Shown: positions 16,046-24,605 of the stretch, piece after piece
Layout of the letters: each line of letters opens with the position of its first letter
Position numbering within the stretch: position 1 is the stretch's first letter
Assembly (NCBI GenBank): GCA_021151685.1
Contig: JAGKWS010000048.1
Span: 1-29,604 of the forward strand
Source: Chitinophagaceae bacterium
GTDB taxonomy: Bacteria; Bacteroidota; Bacteroidia; Chitinophagales; Chitinophagaceae
Direction: 5' to 3'
DNA: 29,604 nt
The notes under the pieces: model-generated
Database searches by the model: none
Told to the model about the DNA's origin: nothing
Seen by the model: the letters and a program-made list of their open reading frames with translations, nothing else
Position numbers and translations under genes: made by a program

Positions 16046-17797
16046 ATGACACTATTTTATCGTATTTGTTTCAGTTTATTGTTTTTTTGTTTGTACTGCA
16101 GTGTACCTGCCAGTGCCCAGTCTTTGTTGCAAAAGGAGGTACACATTGATGTAAAGAATAAACGACTGGCAGATGTTCTGACAATGATCGGTAAACAGGG
16201 GAATTTCTATTTTTCTTATAACAGTAGTATACTGCGCAAAGACAGTTTGGTGAGTGTGTTGGCAAAGGGTAAACCGGTGAAGCAGGTACTGATATCGCTG
16301 TTGGGAGATAGTTATCAGTACTCTGAAACGGATAAGTACATCATTATTCATACTTATGATAAAGAAAAATCATACTACATCAGCGGATATATTACCGACG
16401 GCACCACTGGTGGCCCGCTTGAAGATGCCAGTATTTTTGAACGCAATCAGTTGGCAAGTGCTATAACGGGCAAAGATGGCTATTTTAAACTGCACCTGAA
16501 GGACAAAGGCCGCTACCCCACTGCCGAAATAACCATTAGTAAAGGGTTCTATACTGATACAAATATCTCACTGATAAAGGGGTTCGATCAGGAGTTGGCA
16601 CTTAATCTTAGTCCACAGACCTATTCGCTGCCAGATATGGTGATTACACAATATTCTCATATGGAGCGTACGTGGCTGGGGCGTTTGTTGGTGTCGTCAA
16701 AACTGCGTACACAAAACCTGAATGTGGGTAAGTTTTTTGTAGATAAGCCCTATCAGTTTTCGGTGATACCGGGTGTAGGCACCCATGGCAAAATGACTGG
16801 ACAAGTAGATAATAATTTCTCCTTCAATGTATTGGGCGGTTATACTGCAGGTGTAAAAGGCTTTGAATTGGGGGGCATGTTCAATATTAATAAAAAAGAT
16901 GCCGAATATGTACAGGTGGCAGGTATGTTTAATGTGGTGGCAGGCAATAGTAAGGGGGTGCAGATAGGTGGGTTTAGCAACTATGTGCAACACAATGTAA
17001 CTGGTGTGCAGGTAGGTGGTTTTCTGAACAAAGCTGGCAATGTACAGGGGGCGCAGGTTGCTGGGTTCTTCAATGCCGCATTCGATACGCTGGAAGGAGC
17101 TCAAGTGGCAGGTTTTATCAATGTGGCCGAATCTGCCAATCAGCAAACTGCAGGTTTTATTAATGTGGCACAGCAAATACATGGGCTTCAATTGGCAGGG
17201 TTCATAAATGTTGCAGAGGAGGTAAATGGTATGCAACTGGCAGGTTTCATCAATGTGGCAGGAAAAGTAAAAGGCGTGCAGATGGCTGGATTTATAAATA
17301 TAGCCGATAGTAGCGACTACCCAATAGGGCTGATAAATATAATAGAGAAGGGAGATATATCAATTGGGGTGACTGTAGATGAATTAGGGGTAACAATGGC
17401 GGCTCTGCGCTCGGGTGGCCGTGTATTGTATGGGCTTGTGGGTATTGGTACAACTGGCATTGCAAATGCTATGTTGCCTGGTATGTATGCTGTGGAAGCT
17501 GGCTTGGGTGTACACATCAATATTGCCAAACATTTCAGAATTCATACCGAATTGGCCACTATGAGTTTGGCCGATTTTAAGGGCAATCGCTACCACGACA
17601 ATGCCATGCGCATCATGCCTGCTATACGCTTTGGGCGTGTAGAGTTTTTTGCTGGTGCAGGGCTGAATTATGCCTATTACACATTACGCCCTCAAAATGT
17701 GGCTATGGATGGCAATGTTTTTTGGACGGGCAATACTTTTGCCGGACAATCGGAATGGAGGATTGGTTATAGAACAGGTTTGCAATTCAGGATATAG
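16046..17797 (+). CDS. STN and carboxypeptidase-regulatory-like protein with surface repeats in place of a TonB barrel
   Basis: A 583-residue exported protein. Signal peptide 1-25 (cleavage at ASA-Q). STN domain about 31-103 (KEVHIDVKNKRLADVLTMIG, the secretin/TonB short N-terminal fold that contacts FecR proteins). Carboxypeptidase-regulatory-like domain about 110-190 (YYISGYITDGTTGGPLEDAS). From about 267 to 430 come roughly ten units of about 15 residues, consensus VQVAGFINVA plus a five-residue variable turn, resembling LA_2272-type surface repeats or a beta-solenoid. The end (430-583) is Gly- and aromatic-rich with short strands finishing in YRTGLQFRI, perhaps a small barrel. There is no plug domain and no room for a 22-strand barrel. 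It starts 46 bases after fecR; an upstream GTG at 15986 would overlap fecR and is unlikely. Confidence 0.88.
   Translation: MTLFYRICFSLLFFCLYCSVPASAQSLLQKEVHIDVKNKRLADVLTMIGKQGNFYFSYNSSILRKDSLVSVLAKGKPVKQVLISLLGDSYQYSETDKYIIIHTYDKEKSYYISGYITDGTTGGPLEDASIFERNQLASAITGKDGYFKLHLKDKGRYPTAEITISKGFYTDTNISLIKGFDQELALNLSPQTYSLPDMVITQYSHMERTWLGRLLVSSKLRTQNLNVGKFFVDKPYQFSVIPGVGTHGKMTGQVDNNFSFNVLGGYTAGVKGFELGGMFNINKKDAEYVQVAGMFNVVAGNSKGVQIGGFSNYVQHNVTGVQVGGFLNKAGNVQGAQVAGFFNAAFDTLEGAQVAGFINVAESANQQTAGFINVAQQIHGLQLAGFINVAEEVNGMQLAGFINVAGKVKGVQMAGFINIADSSDYPIGLINIIEKGDISIGVTVDELGVTMAALRSGGRVLYGLVGIGTTGIANAMLPGMYAVEAGLGVHINIAKHFRIHTELATMSLADFKGNRYHDNAMRIMPAIRFGRVEFFAGAGLNYAYYTLRPQNVAMDGNVFWTGNTFAGQSEWRIGYRTGLQFRI
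16844..17340 (+). repeat. Tandem coding repeat, about ten 45-base units
   Basis: In-frame repeats in the STN-repeat gene, about 42-54 bases each. The core encodes Q-[VLTM]-[AG]-G-F-[IF]-N-[VIA]-A. The five central units (about 17100-17310) are alike at DNA level too, sharing GCAGG(T/G)TT(T/C)AT-AATGT(G/T)GC, which suggests fairly recent duplication; the outer units have diverged. Confidence 0.85.
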
Positions 17798-17803
17798 GGC
17801 GTT

Positions 17804-18448
17804 TTAGTACCGCCATGGTTTGTGGGGGCTCATACCTTTGCGGTGCAGGTTTCTTTCTTCATCAAACAACTGAAAGCCAAGGTGAATACCACAGTCTAAA
17901 AAAGAAGCAGGCCCCAGTGTGTAGAATATTTTTTCATTAACGCCATTCTTTTTTTCAAAGGGTTGCGACAGTTTTACACCTATGTTGCCTTCTAAAAAGA
18001 AATGCCCCCGGTTGATGCGCTTGCCTATGCCACCACCGGCAAAAATGTACCGACCGGGGTCTGCACTTGTATTGCCATCGCCATTGTAGTAGGATTTTGT
18101 TTGATAGGCAGCGTTGCCCAAACCTGCTTTTCCATAGAAAAACGCTTCATTCTCGGCACCCTGAATGCTGAATGTGCGATGGTATTCGCCCGATATTTGA
18201 GTGCCGGGAAACAAACCATAATATTTTCTGTACCCTATGAGGGCTGAATTGGCACTACCAAAACGGTATTGCAATTTTGCCCCCATTTTGCTGCCCATGC
18301 CCAAAGGGTTTGATATGTGTAGCGACCAACGGTAAGGGGTGTATGGGCTGGTCTGATAATATTGTGCCAATACCCTTTCAGAACATACTGCTCCTGAAAG
18401 CAGGAATAACAATAAAGTAAGTTTTTTACTAACAGGCAGTTTGCTCAT
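17804..18448 (-). CDS. Outer-membrane beta-barrel protein of unknown function
   Basis: A 214-residue exported protein I cannot assign to a named family. The signal peptide MSKLPVSKKLTLLLFLLSGA continues to VLA-Q (cleavage near residue 28). The mature part alternates aromatic and polar residues in barrel-like strands (YRWSLHISNPLGMG, GAKLQYRFGSANSALIGYRKYY, FYGKAGLGNAAYQT, YIFAGGGIGKRINRGHFFLEGNIGVKLS) and ends FQLFDEERNLHRKGMSPHKPWRY. It resembles small 8-strand barrels. The ATG at 18448 is chosen because the signal peptide starts there. Its stop is only 6 bases from the stop of the STN-repeat gene on the other strand. A near -7 match (GATATTTG, 18477-18484) lies upstream. Confidence 0.8.
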   Translation of the reverse strand: MSKLPVSKKLTLLLFLLSGAVCSERVLAQYYQTSPYTPYRWSLHISNPLGMGSKMGAKLQYRFGSANSALIGYRKYYGLFPGTQISGEYHRTFSIQGAENEAFFYGKAGLGNAAYQTKSYYNGDGNTSADPGRYIFAGGGIGKRINRGHFFLEGNIGVKLSQPFEKKNGVNEKIFYTLGPASFLDCGIHLGFQLFDEERNLHRKGMSPHKPWRY

Positions 18449-18543
18449 GAATGTGTTGGTGCTGCAAGGTGATACACAAATATCGTGTTTGTGCAGCAAG
18501 AATGCTATACCTATTACTCAAATTCTTTTATGGTGCCTGTATG

Positions 18544-19830
18544 CTACCCGGCAAATATGCGCTCCAAAGCCCATGCTTTCAGGCGCATTTCTTCCCATTC
18601 CTTCTCGGGTACACTGTCCCACGTAATGGCACCACCCGCACACCACGATAATTTATGGTTGTGATTGTTGTAGTATAGGCTTCTTATAACCACATTAAAG
18701 TCGAAATCGCCATCGGGTGATATATAGCCTACACAACCCGAAAATAATTCTCTACGCATAGTTTCATACTTTTCAGTCAGTTGCATTACTTTATGTTTGG
18801 GGGCACCGGTCATGCTACCAATGGGAAAGCTGCAATGTATAGCATCGGTAAACCTGTCGGGGTTAGTCATAGAGCCCGACACAGTAGATATCATTTGGTG
18901 TACTTGTGGGTAGGTATATATGCCAAAGAGTTCATTTACCTGTATGCTGCCTGTAGTGCAGCAGCGCGCCAAATCGTTGCGTACAAGGTCGGTTATCATT
19001 ATATTTTCTGCTCGCTCTTTGATGTCGGCGAGCAGATTTTCTTTGTTTTCAGCATCTTGTAGTGGTGTATTGCCACGGCGTGCAGTGCCTTTTATAGGTT
19101 GAGACAACACTGTATTACCAGTTTTCTTTAAGTATCGTTCGGGGCTGGCGCACATCAGGTGCTTGTTGTATAGTTTATAGTAGGCGGCAAATGGCGCTGG
19201 TGACAGTTGGTTTAATTTGCTGAAAACAGCTACTGTATCGAGTTGAGGACAATGTGCATATGCGCCTGTGCAGTAGTTTATTTCATAGCAATCGCCTTCG
19301 GCAATGTGTCGCTGTAGTGTTTCTATAACATTCAGATAGGCATCCTTGGATATAGATGGTTGGAATTGTACCAATGGTATGGCCGACTGTGGTTGGGTAT
19401 CCGTAGCCAATATTTGATTATATACAATATACGGGTCGCTATACGATTCTATTGTAAGGGTGTCGCCCTCGGGGGAAATATAACATACAGTATCTGGTAC
19501 AAAAAACTGCAACAGCGGGAAGCCATGCACCATGGGCTTGTTGCTGTTGAGTTTAGGCTCCAACAGGTCTTTGTATTCGTAACAAATATGCCCAAACATC
19601 CAATCTTTACCATTGTTATGCATAGTCTGTAGTTCATCCAGTGTATGGCAATGGTGCTGTTGGCTTGTGCCAAAACCTGCAATACATTCAAAACTACTGT
19701 ACCGGGATGGATAAGAATTACTATCTAAAAAGGCAAGGACACCAAATTGGTTTCCCCAATTGAGTATCCTTGCCTTTAGCGATCCCATGTATGTGGGGTC
19801 TATTGAAAATTTTATTATTTTTCTGTTCAA
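18544..19830 (-). CDS. pabB: Aminodeoxychorismate synthase component I
   Basis: A 428-residue chorismate-binding enzyme making 4-amino-4-deoxychorismate from chorismate for p-aminobenzoate and folate. The key point is PIKGTARRG with K247: PabB proteins have PIKGT, anthranilate synthase TrpE has PIAGT. Also present are EGDCYEINYC, DLVRNDLARC, PIGSMTGAPK and GYISPDGDFDFNVVIR. The family-like N-terminus (NRKIIKFSIDP...ILNWGNQFGVLAFLDSN) argues for the TTG start at 19830, which follows ACAAGG; the first ATG is at 19788. The partners pabA and pabC are not next to it. The acidic-protein gene lies 45 bases upstream on the same strand. Confidence 0.92.
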   Translation of the reverse strand: MNRKIIKFSIDPTYMGSLKARILNWGNQFGVLAFLDSNSYPSRYSSFECIAGFGTSQQHHCHTLDELQTMHNNGKDWMFGHICYEYKDLLEPKLNSNKPMVHGFPLLQFFVPDTVCYISPEGDTLTIESYSDPYIVYNQILATDTQPQSAIPLVQFQPSISKDAYLNVIETLQRHIAEGDCYEINYCTGAYAHCPQLDTVAVFSKLNQLSPAPFAAYYKLYNKHLMCASPERYLKKTGNTVLSQPIKGTARRGNTPLQDAENKENLLADIKERAENIMITDLVRNDLARCCTTGSIQVNELFGIYTYPQVHQMISTVSGSMTNPDRFTDAIHCSFPIGSMTGAPKHKVMQLTEKYETMRRELFSGCVGYISPDGDFDFNVVIRSLYYNNHNHKLSWCAGGAITWDSVPEKEWEEMRLKAWALERIFAG

Positions 19831-19875
19831 CCTTGTTGATAGTTTGGGATAGTGGCAGCTGATGAATATTCAATT

Positions 19876-20337
19876 TTAGAAATCATCATCATCGTCATCA
19901 AACCCACCGCCAGCGTCTGAGAAGAAGCCAAGGTCTTTGAATTCATCGTCCACATCAAAATCATCATCCTTAGAAGATTTCTTCTTCCCGGCTGCTTTGC
20001 TTTTTGATTTAGGCAAATCGAATTCTTCGAACTCTTTTTCTATGTCAAACTCGTCATCGTCGCTGCTGTTGAAGTCGTCGTCGTCCATGTCGTCATCGTC
20101 ATCACCGTCCACATCGTCGTCGTCATCATCATCGTCATCTGCTTTTTTCTTTTTCGAAGCAGCTGCCGGTGCAGCTTTCTTAGCCTTCTTCGCAGGCTTT
20201 TCCTCTATCTCGTCTTCTTCTTCGTCATCTTCCAATTCTTCTTTTTTCGACTTCGGAGATGTCTTCTTAGATGCAGGAGCCGCACTTGTCTTTGCGCTTT
20301 TTTTAGGCGCGTCTTTCTTGTTTGGTGTTGATTTCAT
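19876..20337 (-). CDS. Extremely acidic Asp/Lys-rich low-complexity protein
   Basis: A 153-residue protein with no recognisable fold. The first 65 residues are a Lys/Ala/Pro/Ser-rich basic tail (KKDAPKKSAKTSAAPASKK) interrupted by a Glu/Asp block; residues 66-90 are almost all Asp (a run of nine); then EFDIEKEFEEFDLPKSKSKAAGKKKS, and the end is DDEFKDLGFFSDAGGGFDDDDDDF. There is no signal peptide. Such mixed basic/acidic disordered proteins recall histone chaperones or the acidic tail of the RNA polymerase delta subunit, but this is only a likeness in composition. It is coded in the gap between purA and pabB on the same strand. The antisense frame encodes poly-Ser and is a shadow. Confidence 0.82.
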   Translation of the reverse strand: MKSTPNKKDAPKKSAKTSAAPASKKTSPKSKKEELEDDEEEDEIEEKPAKKAKKAAPAAASKKKKADDDDDDDDDVDGDDDDDMDDDDFNSSDDDEFDIEKEFEEFDLPKSKSKAAGKKKSSKDDDFDVDDEFKDLGFFSDAGGGFDDDDDDF

Positions 20338-20420
20338 AGCTCTTTATCTTGATGCCGTAAAATTTTGATACTTTGATGAAATTGCCAAATTTTTTTTAGA
20401 CCCTGAAATATATGATAATA

Positions 20421-21689
20421 CTAAATAACTATTAATTGATCGCGTCCTGTTCCGTTAGAAATATGCGAGATACGCGTACCCAAATATTCTTCTATAAACG
20501 AACAATAGTCTTTAAATGTTGCCGGAAGTTCGTCAAAAGTTTTGCAGTTGCTTAAAGGCGCATTACTCCATCCTTCAAACTCTGTGTATACCGGTGTTAC
20601 TGCTACATCGCAAAGATCGTATGGTAGTTCTTTTGTAGCAACGCCATTTACCAAATATTCCGTGGCTGCCTTCATAGGTGCGAAGCTATCCATTACGTCT
20701 GTTTTGGTCATTATCAGCTTGGTAACACCACTCAGCATAATGGCATATTTCAGTGCTACAAGGTCTATCCAACCACACCTGCGCGGGCGGCCGGTAGTGG
20801 CACCAAATTCATGACCTGCTGCACGTATGGCTTCGCCGGTTTCGTCATTCAGCTCGGTAGGAAACGGGCCACCTCCTACCCGCGTACAGTATGCTTTTGT
20901 AATGCCATAAACATCACCTATCCACGATGGGGCTACCCCAAGACCACTACAAACGCCAGCAGCAATAGTGTTGGAAGATGTAACGAATGGATATGTACCA
21001 AAATCTACATCAAGCATACTGCCTTGTGCTCCTTCTGCCAGTATTTTTTTGCCCTTTTTCAGCAGATCGTCCAGCCAGTACTCCGCATTCACTATGGTAA
21101 GCGTACGCATCATTTCTACTGCCTCAAAGAATGCGGGCTCCCACTGTTGCCAGTCTATGGCTACAGTGTCGTACTGTTTCAGCATTTGTAGGTGCTTGCG
21201 TGTCAGTTTATCGTATTTTTCGCGGAAGTTGGGCGACAGAATATCGCCAACCCGCAATCCATTTCTGCCGGTTTTATCCATGTACGCAGGGCCAATGCCT
21301 TTAAGCGTAGACCCTATCTTATCGGCACCTTTAGCCGCTTCAGAGGCTGCATCAAGTGCACGGTGCGTTGGCAGTATGAGATGTGCTTTTTGCGACAAAA
21401 ACAGTCTTTGTGTCAGATCGGGACACAAAGGCAGAATTTTTTCGATTTCTTTCTGTAGTGTCACCGGGTCTATTACTACACCATTGCCTATCAGGTTGAG
21501 ACAATGGGTATGAAAAATACCTGATGGTATCGTGTGCAATACTACTTTGTCGCCACCAATATACAGGGTGTGCCCGGCATTGGGACCTCCCTGAAAACGG
21601 GCTATCACTTCGTACTGGCCGGCCAGGTAATCTACAATCTTTCCTTTTCCTTCGTCGCCCCACTGCAGGCCGAGCAAAACGTCTATCAT
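20421..21689 (-). CDS. purA: Adenylosuccinate synthetase
   Basis: A 422-residue enzyme joining IMP and aspartate with GTP to form adenylosuccinate, the first committed step to AMP. GLQWGDEGKGKIVD (7-20) contains the catalytic D12 and the phosphate loop; GGPNAGHTLY contains H40. ILAEGAQGSMLDVDFGTYPFVTSS, TKAYCTRVGGGPFPTEL and TTGRPRRCGWIDLVALKYA are all intact. The length is normal. It starts at ATG 21689 with a -7 element 52 bases upstream. The acidic-protein gene begins 83 bases after its stop on the same strand. Confidence 0.98.
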   Translation of the reverse strand: MIDVLLGLQWGDEGKGKIVDYLAGQYEVIARFQGGPNAGHTLYIGGDKVVLHTIPSGIFHTHCLNLIGNGVVIDPVTLQKEIEKILPLCPDLTQRLFLSQKAHLILPTHRALDAASEAAKGADKIGSTLKGIGPAYMDKTGRNGLRVGDILSPNFREKYDKLTRKHLQMLKQYDTVAIDWQQWEPAFFEAVEMMRTLTIVNAEYWLDDLLKKGKKILAEGAQGSMLDVDFGTYPFVTSSNTIAAGVCSGLGVAPSWIGDVYGITKAYCTRVGGGPFPTELNDETGEAIRAAGHEFGATTGRPRRCGWIDLVALKYAIMLSGVTKLIMTKTDVMDSFAPMKAATEYLVNGVATKELPYDLCDVAVTPVYTEFEGWSNAPLSNCKTFDELPATFKDYCSFIEEYLGTRISHISNGTGRDQLIVI

Positions 21690-21741
21690 AACTCAAAAAT
21701 TATATCCGACCGGGGCCGGGGTTGCCATGAAGTTTCAGGGT

Positions 21742-21749
21742 CAAAAGTA
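21742..21749 (-). promoter_or_regulatory. -7 element TACTTTTG for purA
   Basis: Exact TAnnTTTG on the minus strand, giving a leader of roughly 45 bases before purA. No purine riboswitch was recognised in the 21690-21843 gap. Confidence 0.45.
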
Positions 21750-21841
21750 AAACTTCAACAGCGTAAAATAAAAAATTGTTGACGCTACTATTCTGTATTT
21801 TTTTTTGTTTGCCAGCCGAATTTTCAACCTTGCGAATTGTG

Positions 21842-21882
21842 AAAAATTACAGCGGCATTCTATAAAAATGCCGCTGTAATTT
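21842..21882 (-). terminator. Terminator of valS
   Basis: Perfect 16-base arms AAATTACAGCGGCATT (21844-21859) and complement (21867-21882), with a 7-base loop, running into TTTTT on the minus strand. It lies just past the valS stop at 21887. Confidence 0.87.
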
Positions 21883-21886
21883 GTTA

Positions 21887-24520
21887 TTATCCCAATTGTG
21901 CAATACTCTCTTCCAACGTTTTTATGCGCGCCAAAGCGTCGCTTTGTTTTTTCTTTTCAGCTTCAATTACTTCTGCCTTAGCATTAGCCATAAACCGCTC
22001 ATTACCAAGCTTTTTGTCTATGCTAACTAAAAAACCTTGTAGGTAGGCAATGTCTTTCAGCATTTGCTCTTTTTGCTCGTTAGTATCTATGCCACCCGCT
22101 TCGGCGGTTACAAACAATTTATCGGTTTGTACCACCAGAGATATAGCACCCGCAATAGATTCTGTTGTGAAACCTATTAGTTCCGCATTCACCTGACGAC
22201 TTAGTATATATAATACACGGTTATAAAAATGCTGGTTGCCAGTGAGTATAGCCAGTTTTATTGTTTCTTTCGGCTTCAGTTTGCTCTTATTGCGACAGTC
22301 GCGAACGGCAGTTATCAGTTCTTGCAGCATTTGCCCATCGTTCAATGTTTGGGTATCGGCCGCTGCATAGGGCTGTAATTGCTTCACAATAATGTCGTCT
22401 CCGTCTGTCCTTTCGCGCAAAAGGTGGTAGATTTCTTCGGTTATGAATGGCATGTAAGGGTGTAGCAACTGCATCAATTGTTCGAATATAGACACCGTTT
22501 TGTTGTATACATGCTGAGATACGGGTTGTTCCATACCGGGCTTCACCCACTCCAGATACCACGAACAGAAATCGTTCCAGATAAGTGAGTATATGGTCTT
22601 CAAGCCTTCGCTCAGTCTGAAATCCTTCATCAGTTCCTCTACCTCGGCAGCAGTTGCTGCCATGCGGGCCTCCATCCATTCTATAGCAAAAAGGATATTG
22701 GTATCATCTACCTCGCCCACTCGGCTTTCCCAACCCTTTATCAGTTTCAGGGCATTCCACATTTTGTTACAGAAGAAGCTTCCTTGTTCCAGTTGGCTTT
22801 CATCGAACAATAAGTCGTTACCGGCAGGCGATGATATCATAACGCTGAAACGCACAGCATCGGCACCATGGTCTTCAATAAGTTGCAACAAATCGGGCGA
22901 GTTACCCAGTTGCTTACTCATTTTACGCCCTTGTTTGTCGCGTACTATGCCAGTAAAATATACTTTGTCGAATGGTTTTTGTCCCAAAAACTCGTAACCG
23001 GCCATCACCATACGAGCTACCCAAAAGAAAATGATTTCCGGAGCTGTAACCAATGTACTGGTTGGGTAGTAATAGGCAAGGTTGGCATTGCCGGGATTCT
23101 TATTCCAGTCGAACACCTCCATAGGCCATAACCAACTGCTGAACCATGTATCCAATACATCTTCGTCCTGCCTCAGTACGGGGTGTTGGGCAGCCAAATC
23201 TGGCTTGGCAGCACGGTATTTGTCGTGTGCACCATCGGCAGTAGTGGCTACATATACGGTTCCTTCTTTGTCGTACCATGCGGGTATGCGCTGGCCCCAC
23301 CACAGTTGGCGACTAATGCACCAATCCTTGATGTTGGCCATCCAGTGGCGGTATGTGTTTTTGAACTTGGCGGGGTGAAAAGATATTTCATCATTCATTA
23401 CAGCATCGAGTGCTGGTAGTGCAAGGTCGCTCATTTTACACCACCATTGCATGCTCAGCCTTGGTTCTATCACTACATCGGTACGCTCGCTGTAGCCTAC
23501 CTGATTGCTATATTCTTCTTCTTTTACCATGTTGCCGGCCGCATCAAGATCTTTTACTATTGCTTTGCGTACAGCAAACCTGTCTTGCCCTACGTATAGC
23601 TGTGCTGCCTCGCTCATGGTGCCATCATCATTCAGGGTGTCTATTACCTCCAAGTTGTGTTTAAGCCCCAGATTGTAGTCGTTAATATCGTGTGCCGGAG
23701 TTACCTTGAGCGCACCTGTACCAAACTCTTTATCAATGTAGTCGTCGAAAATGATGGGTATTCTACGGTTGATGAGTGGTACAAAACAGTATTTACCTGC
23801 TAAATGTGCATAACGCTCATCATCGGGGTGTACGCATACGGCCGTATCGCCCAGTATGGTTTCGGGGCGTACTGTTGCAATAGTGATGTACTCATCAGTA
23901 TCGCTATCTATTTTGTAGCGTACATAGTAGAGTTTAGAATTGGTTTGTTTGTAGTTCACCTCTTCATCACTCAGAGCTGTTTTGGCCTTGGGGTCCCAGT
24001 TTATCATTTTTACCCCCCGGTATACCAATCCTTTTTCGTGCAGCTCCACAAATACACGCATTACCGCTGCATAGTAGCCCTCATCCATGGTAAAGGCAGT
24101 TCTGTCCCAATCGAGGGAACAGCCCATTTTTTCCAGTTGTTTCAGTATAATACCACCATATTTCTCCTTCCATTCCCACGCATATTTCAGAAATTCATCG
24201 CGCGACAGGGTCTTTTTATCTATCCCTTTTTCGCGCAGCATAGCTACCACCTTTGCTTCTGTGGCAATGGATGCGTGGTCTGTACCGGGAACCCAAAGAG
24301 TGTTGAATCCGGTCATTTTTGCCCTGCGTATCAATATGTCTTGTACGCTATTATTGAGTGCATGGCCCATGTGCAGCACCCCGGTTACGTTGGGTGGGGG
24401 CATGGTTATAGTATAGGCAGGACGATCATCGGGCGTGCTGGTGAAGTAGCCGGCTTTTTTCCAATGAGCATACCATTTTTGTTCTGCCTCGTTATGCTGA
24501 AAGTTTTTACTTATTTCCAT
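21887..24520 (-). CDS. valS: Valyl-tRNA synthetase
   Basis: An 877-residue class I aminoacyl-tRNA synthetase charging tRNA-Val. PPPNVTGVLHMGH (41-53) is the HIGH motif and KMSKQ (533-537) the KMSKS motif. The CP1 editing domain shows ATVRPETILGDTAVCVHPDD (about 215-234), and WCISRQLWWGQRIPAWY (400-416) is conserved. The C-terminal Val-type coiled coil is present (about 818-877; DKKLGNERFMANAKAEVIEAEKKK region). Length is typical. The ATG at 24520 lies 41 bases after a -7 element. A hairpin terminates it. No T-box leader is seen, as expected for Bacteroidota. Confidence 0.98.
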   Translation of the reverse strand: MEISKNFQHNEAEQKWYAHWKKAGYFTSTPDDRPAYTITMPPPNVTGVLHMGHALNNSVQDILIRRAKMTGFNTLWVPGTDHASIATEAKVVAMLREKGIDKKTLSRDEFLKYAWEWKEKYGGIILKQLEKMGCSLDWDRTAFTMDEGYYAAVMRVFVELHEKGLVYRGVKMINWDPKAKTALSDEEVNYKQTNSKLYYVRYKIDSDTDEYITIATVRPETILGDTAVCVHPDDERYAHLAGKYCFVPLINRRIPIIFDDYIDKEFGTGALKVTPAHDINDYNLGLKHNLEVIDTLNDDGTMSEAAQLYVGQDRFAVRKAIVKDLDAAGNMVKEEEYSNQVGYSERTDVVIEPRLSMQWWCKMSDLALPALDAVMNDEISFHPAKFKNTYRHWMANIKDWCISRQLWWGQRIPAWYDKEGTVYVATTADGAHDKYRAAKPDLAAQHPVLRQDEDVLDTWFSSWLWPMEVFDWNKNPGNANLAYYYPTSTLVTAPEIIFFWVARMVMAGYEFLGQKPFDKVYFTGIVRDKQGRKMSKQLGNSPDLLQLIEDHGADAVRFSVMISSPAGNDLLFDESQLEQGSFFCNKMWNALKLIKGWESRVGEVDDTNILFAIEWMEARMAATAAEVEELMKDFRLSEGLKTIYSLIWNDFCSWYLEWVKPGMEQPVSQHVYNKTVSIFEQLMQLLHPYMPFITEEIYHLLRERTDGDDIIVKQLQPYAAADTQTLNDGQMLQELITAVRDCRNKSKLKPKETIKLAILTGNQHFYNRVLYILSRQVNAELIGFTTESIAGAISLVVQTDKLFVTAEAGGIDTNEQKEQMLKDIAYLQGFLVSIDKKLGNERFMANAKAEVIEAEKKKQSDALARIKTLEESIAQLG

Positions 24521-24561
24521 TTTATAATGCTTATTCGTTATTTATTTTATTGAAAACGCTG

Positions 24562-24569
24562 CAAAAGTA
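24562..24569 (-). promoter_or_regulatory. -7 element TACTTTTG for valS
   Basis: Exact TAnnTTTG on the minus strand, 41 bases before the valS ATG. The octamer TACTTTTG is the same as that of purA. Confidence 0.5.
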
Positions 24570-24605
24570 ATTATTGTAGTACAGTGTGCAGCAGGCAACT
24601 TTTAT

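Noticed and set aside
20047..20142. Trinucleotide repeats resembling a repeat array
   Set aside because: They are Asp codons in the acidic protein, with no constant repeat-spacer pattern, so not CRISPR.
19937..20368. Plus-strand frame encoding long Ser runs
   Set aside because: It is the antisense shadow of the Asp/Lys-rich protein; GAT/GAC codons read backwards give Ser codons.
23804..24553. Long plus-strand frame of 249 codons opposite valS
   Set aside because: It lies wholly opposite conserved valS coding sequence and has no recognisable domain.
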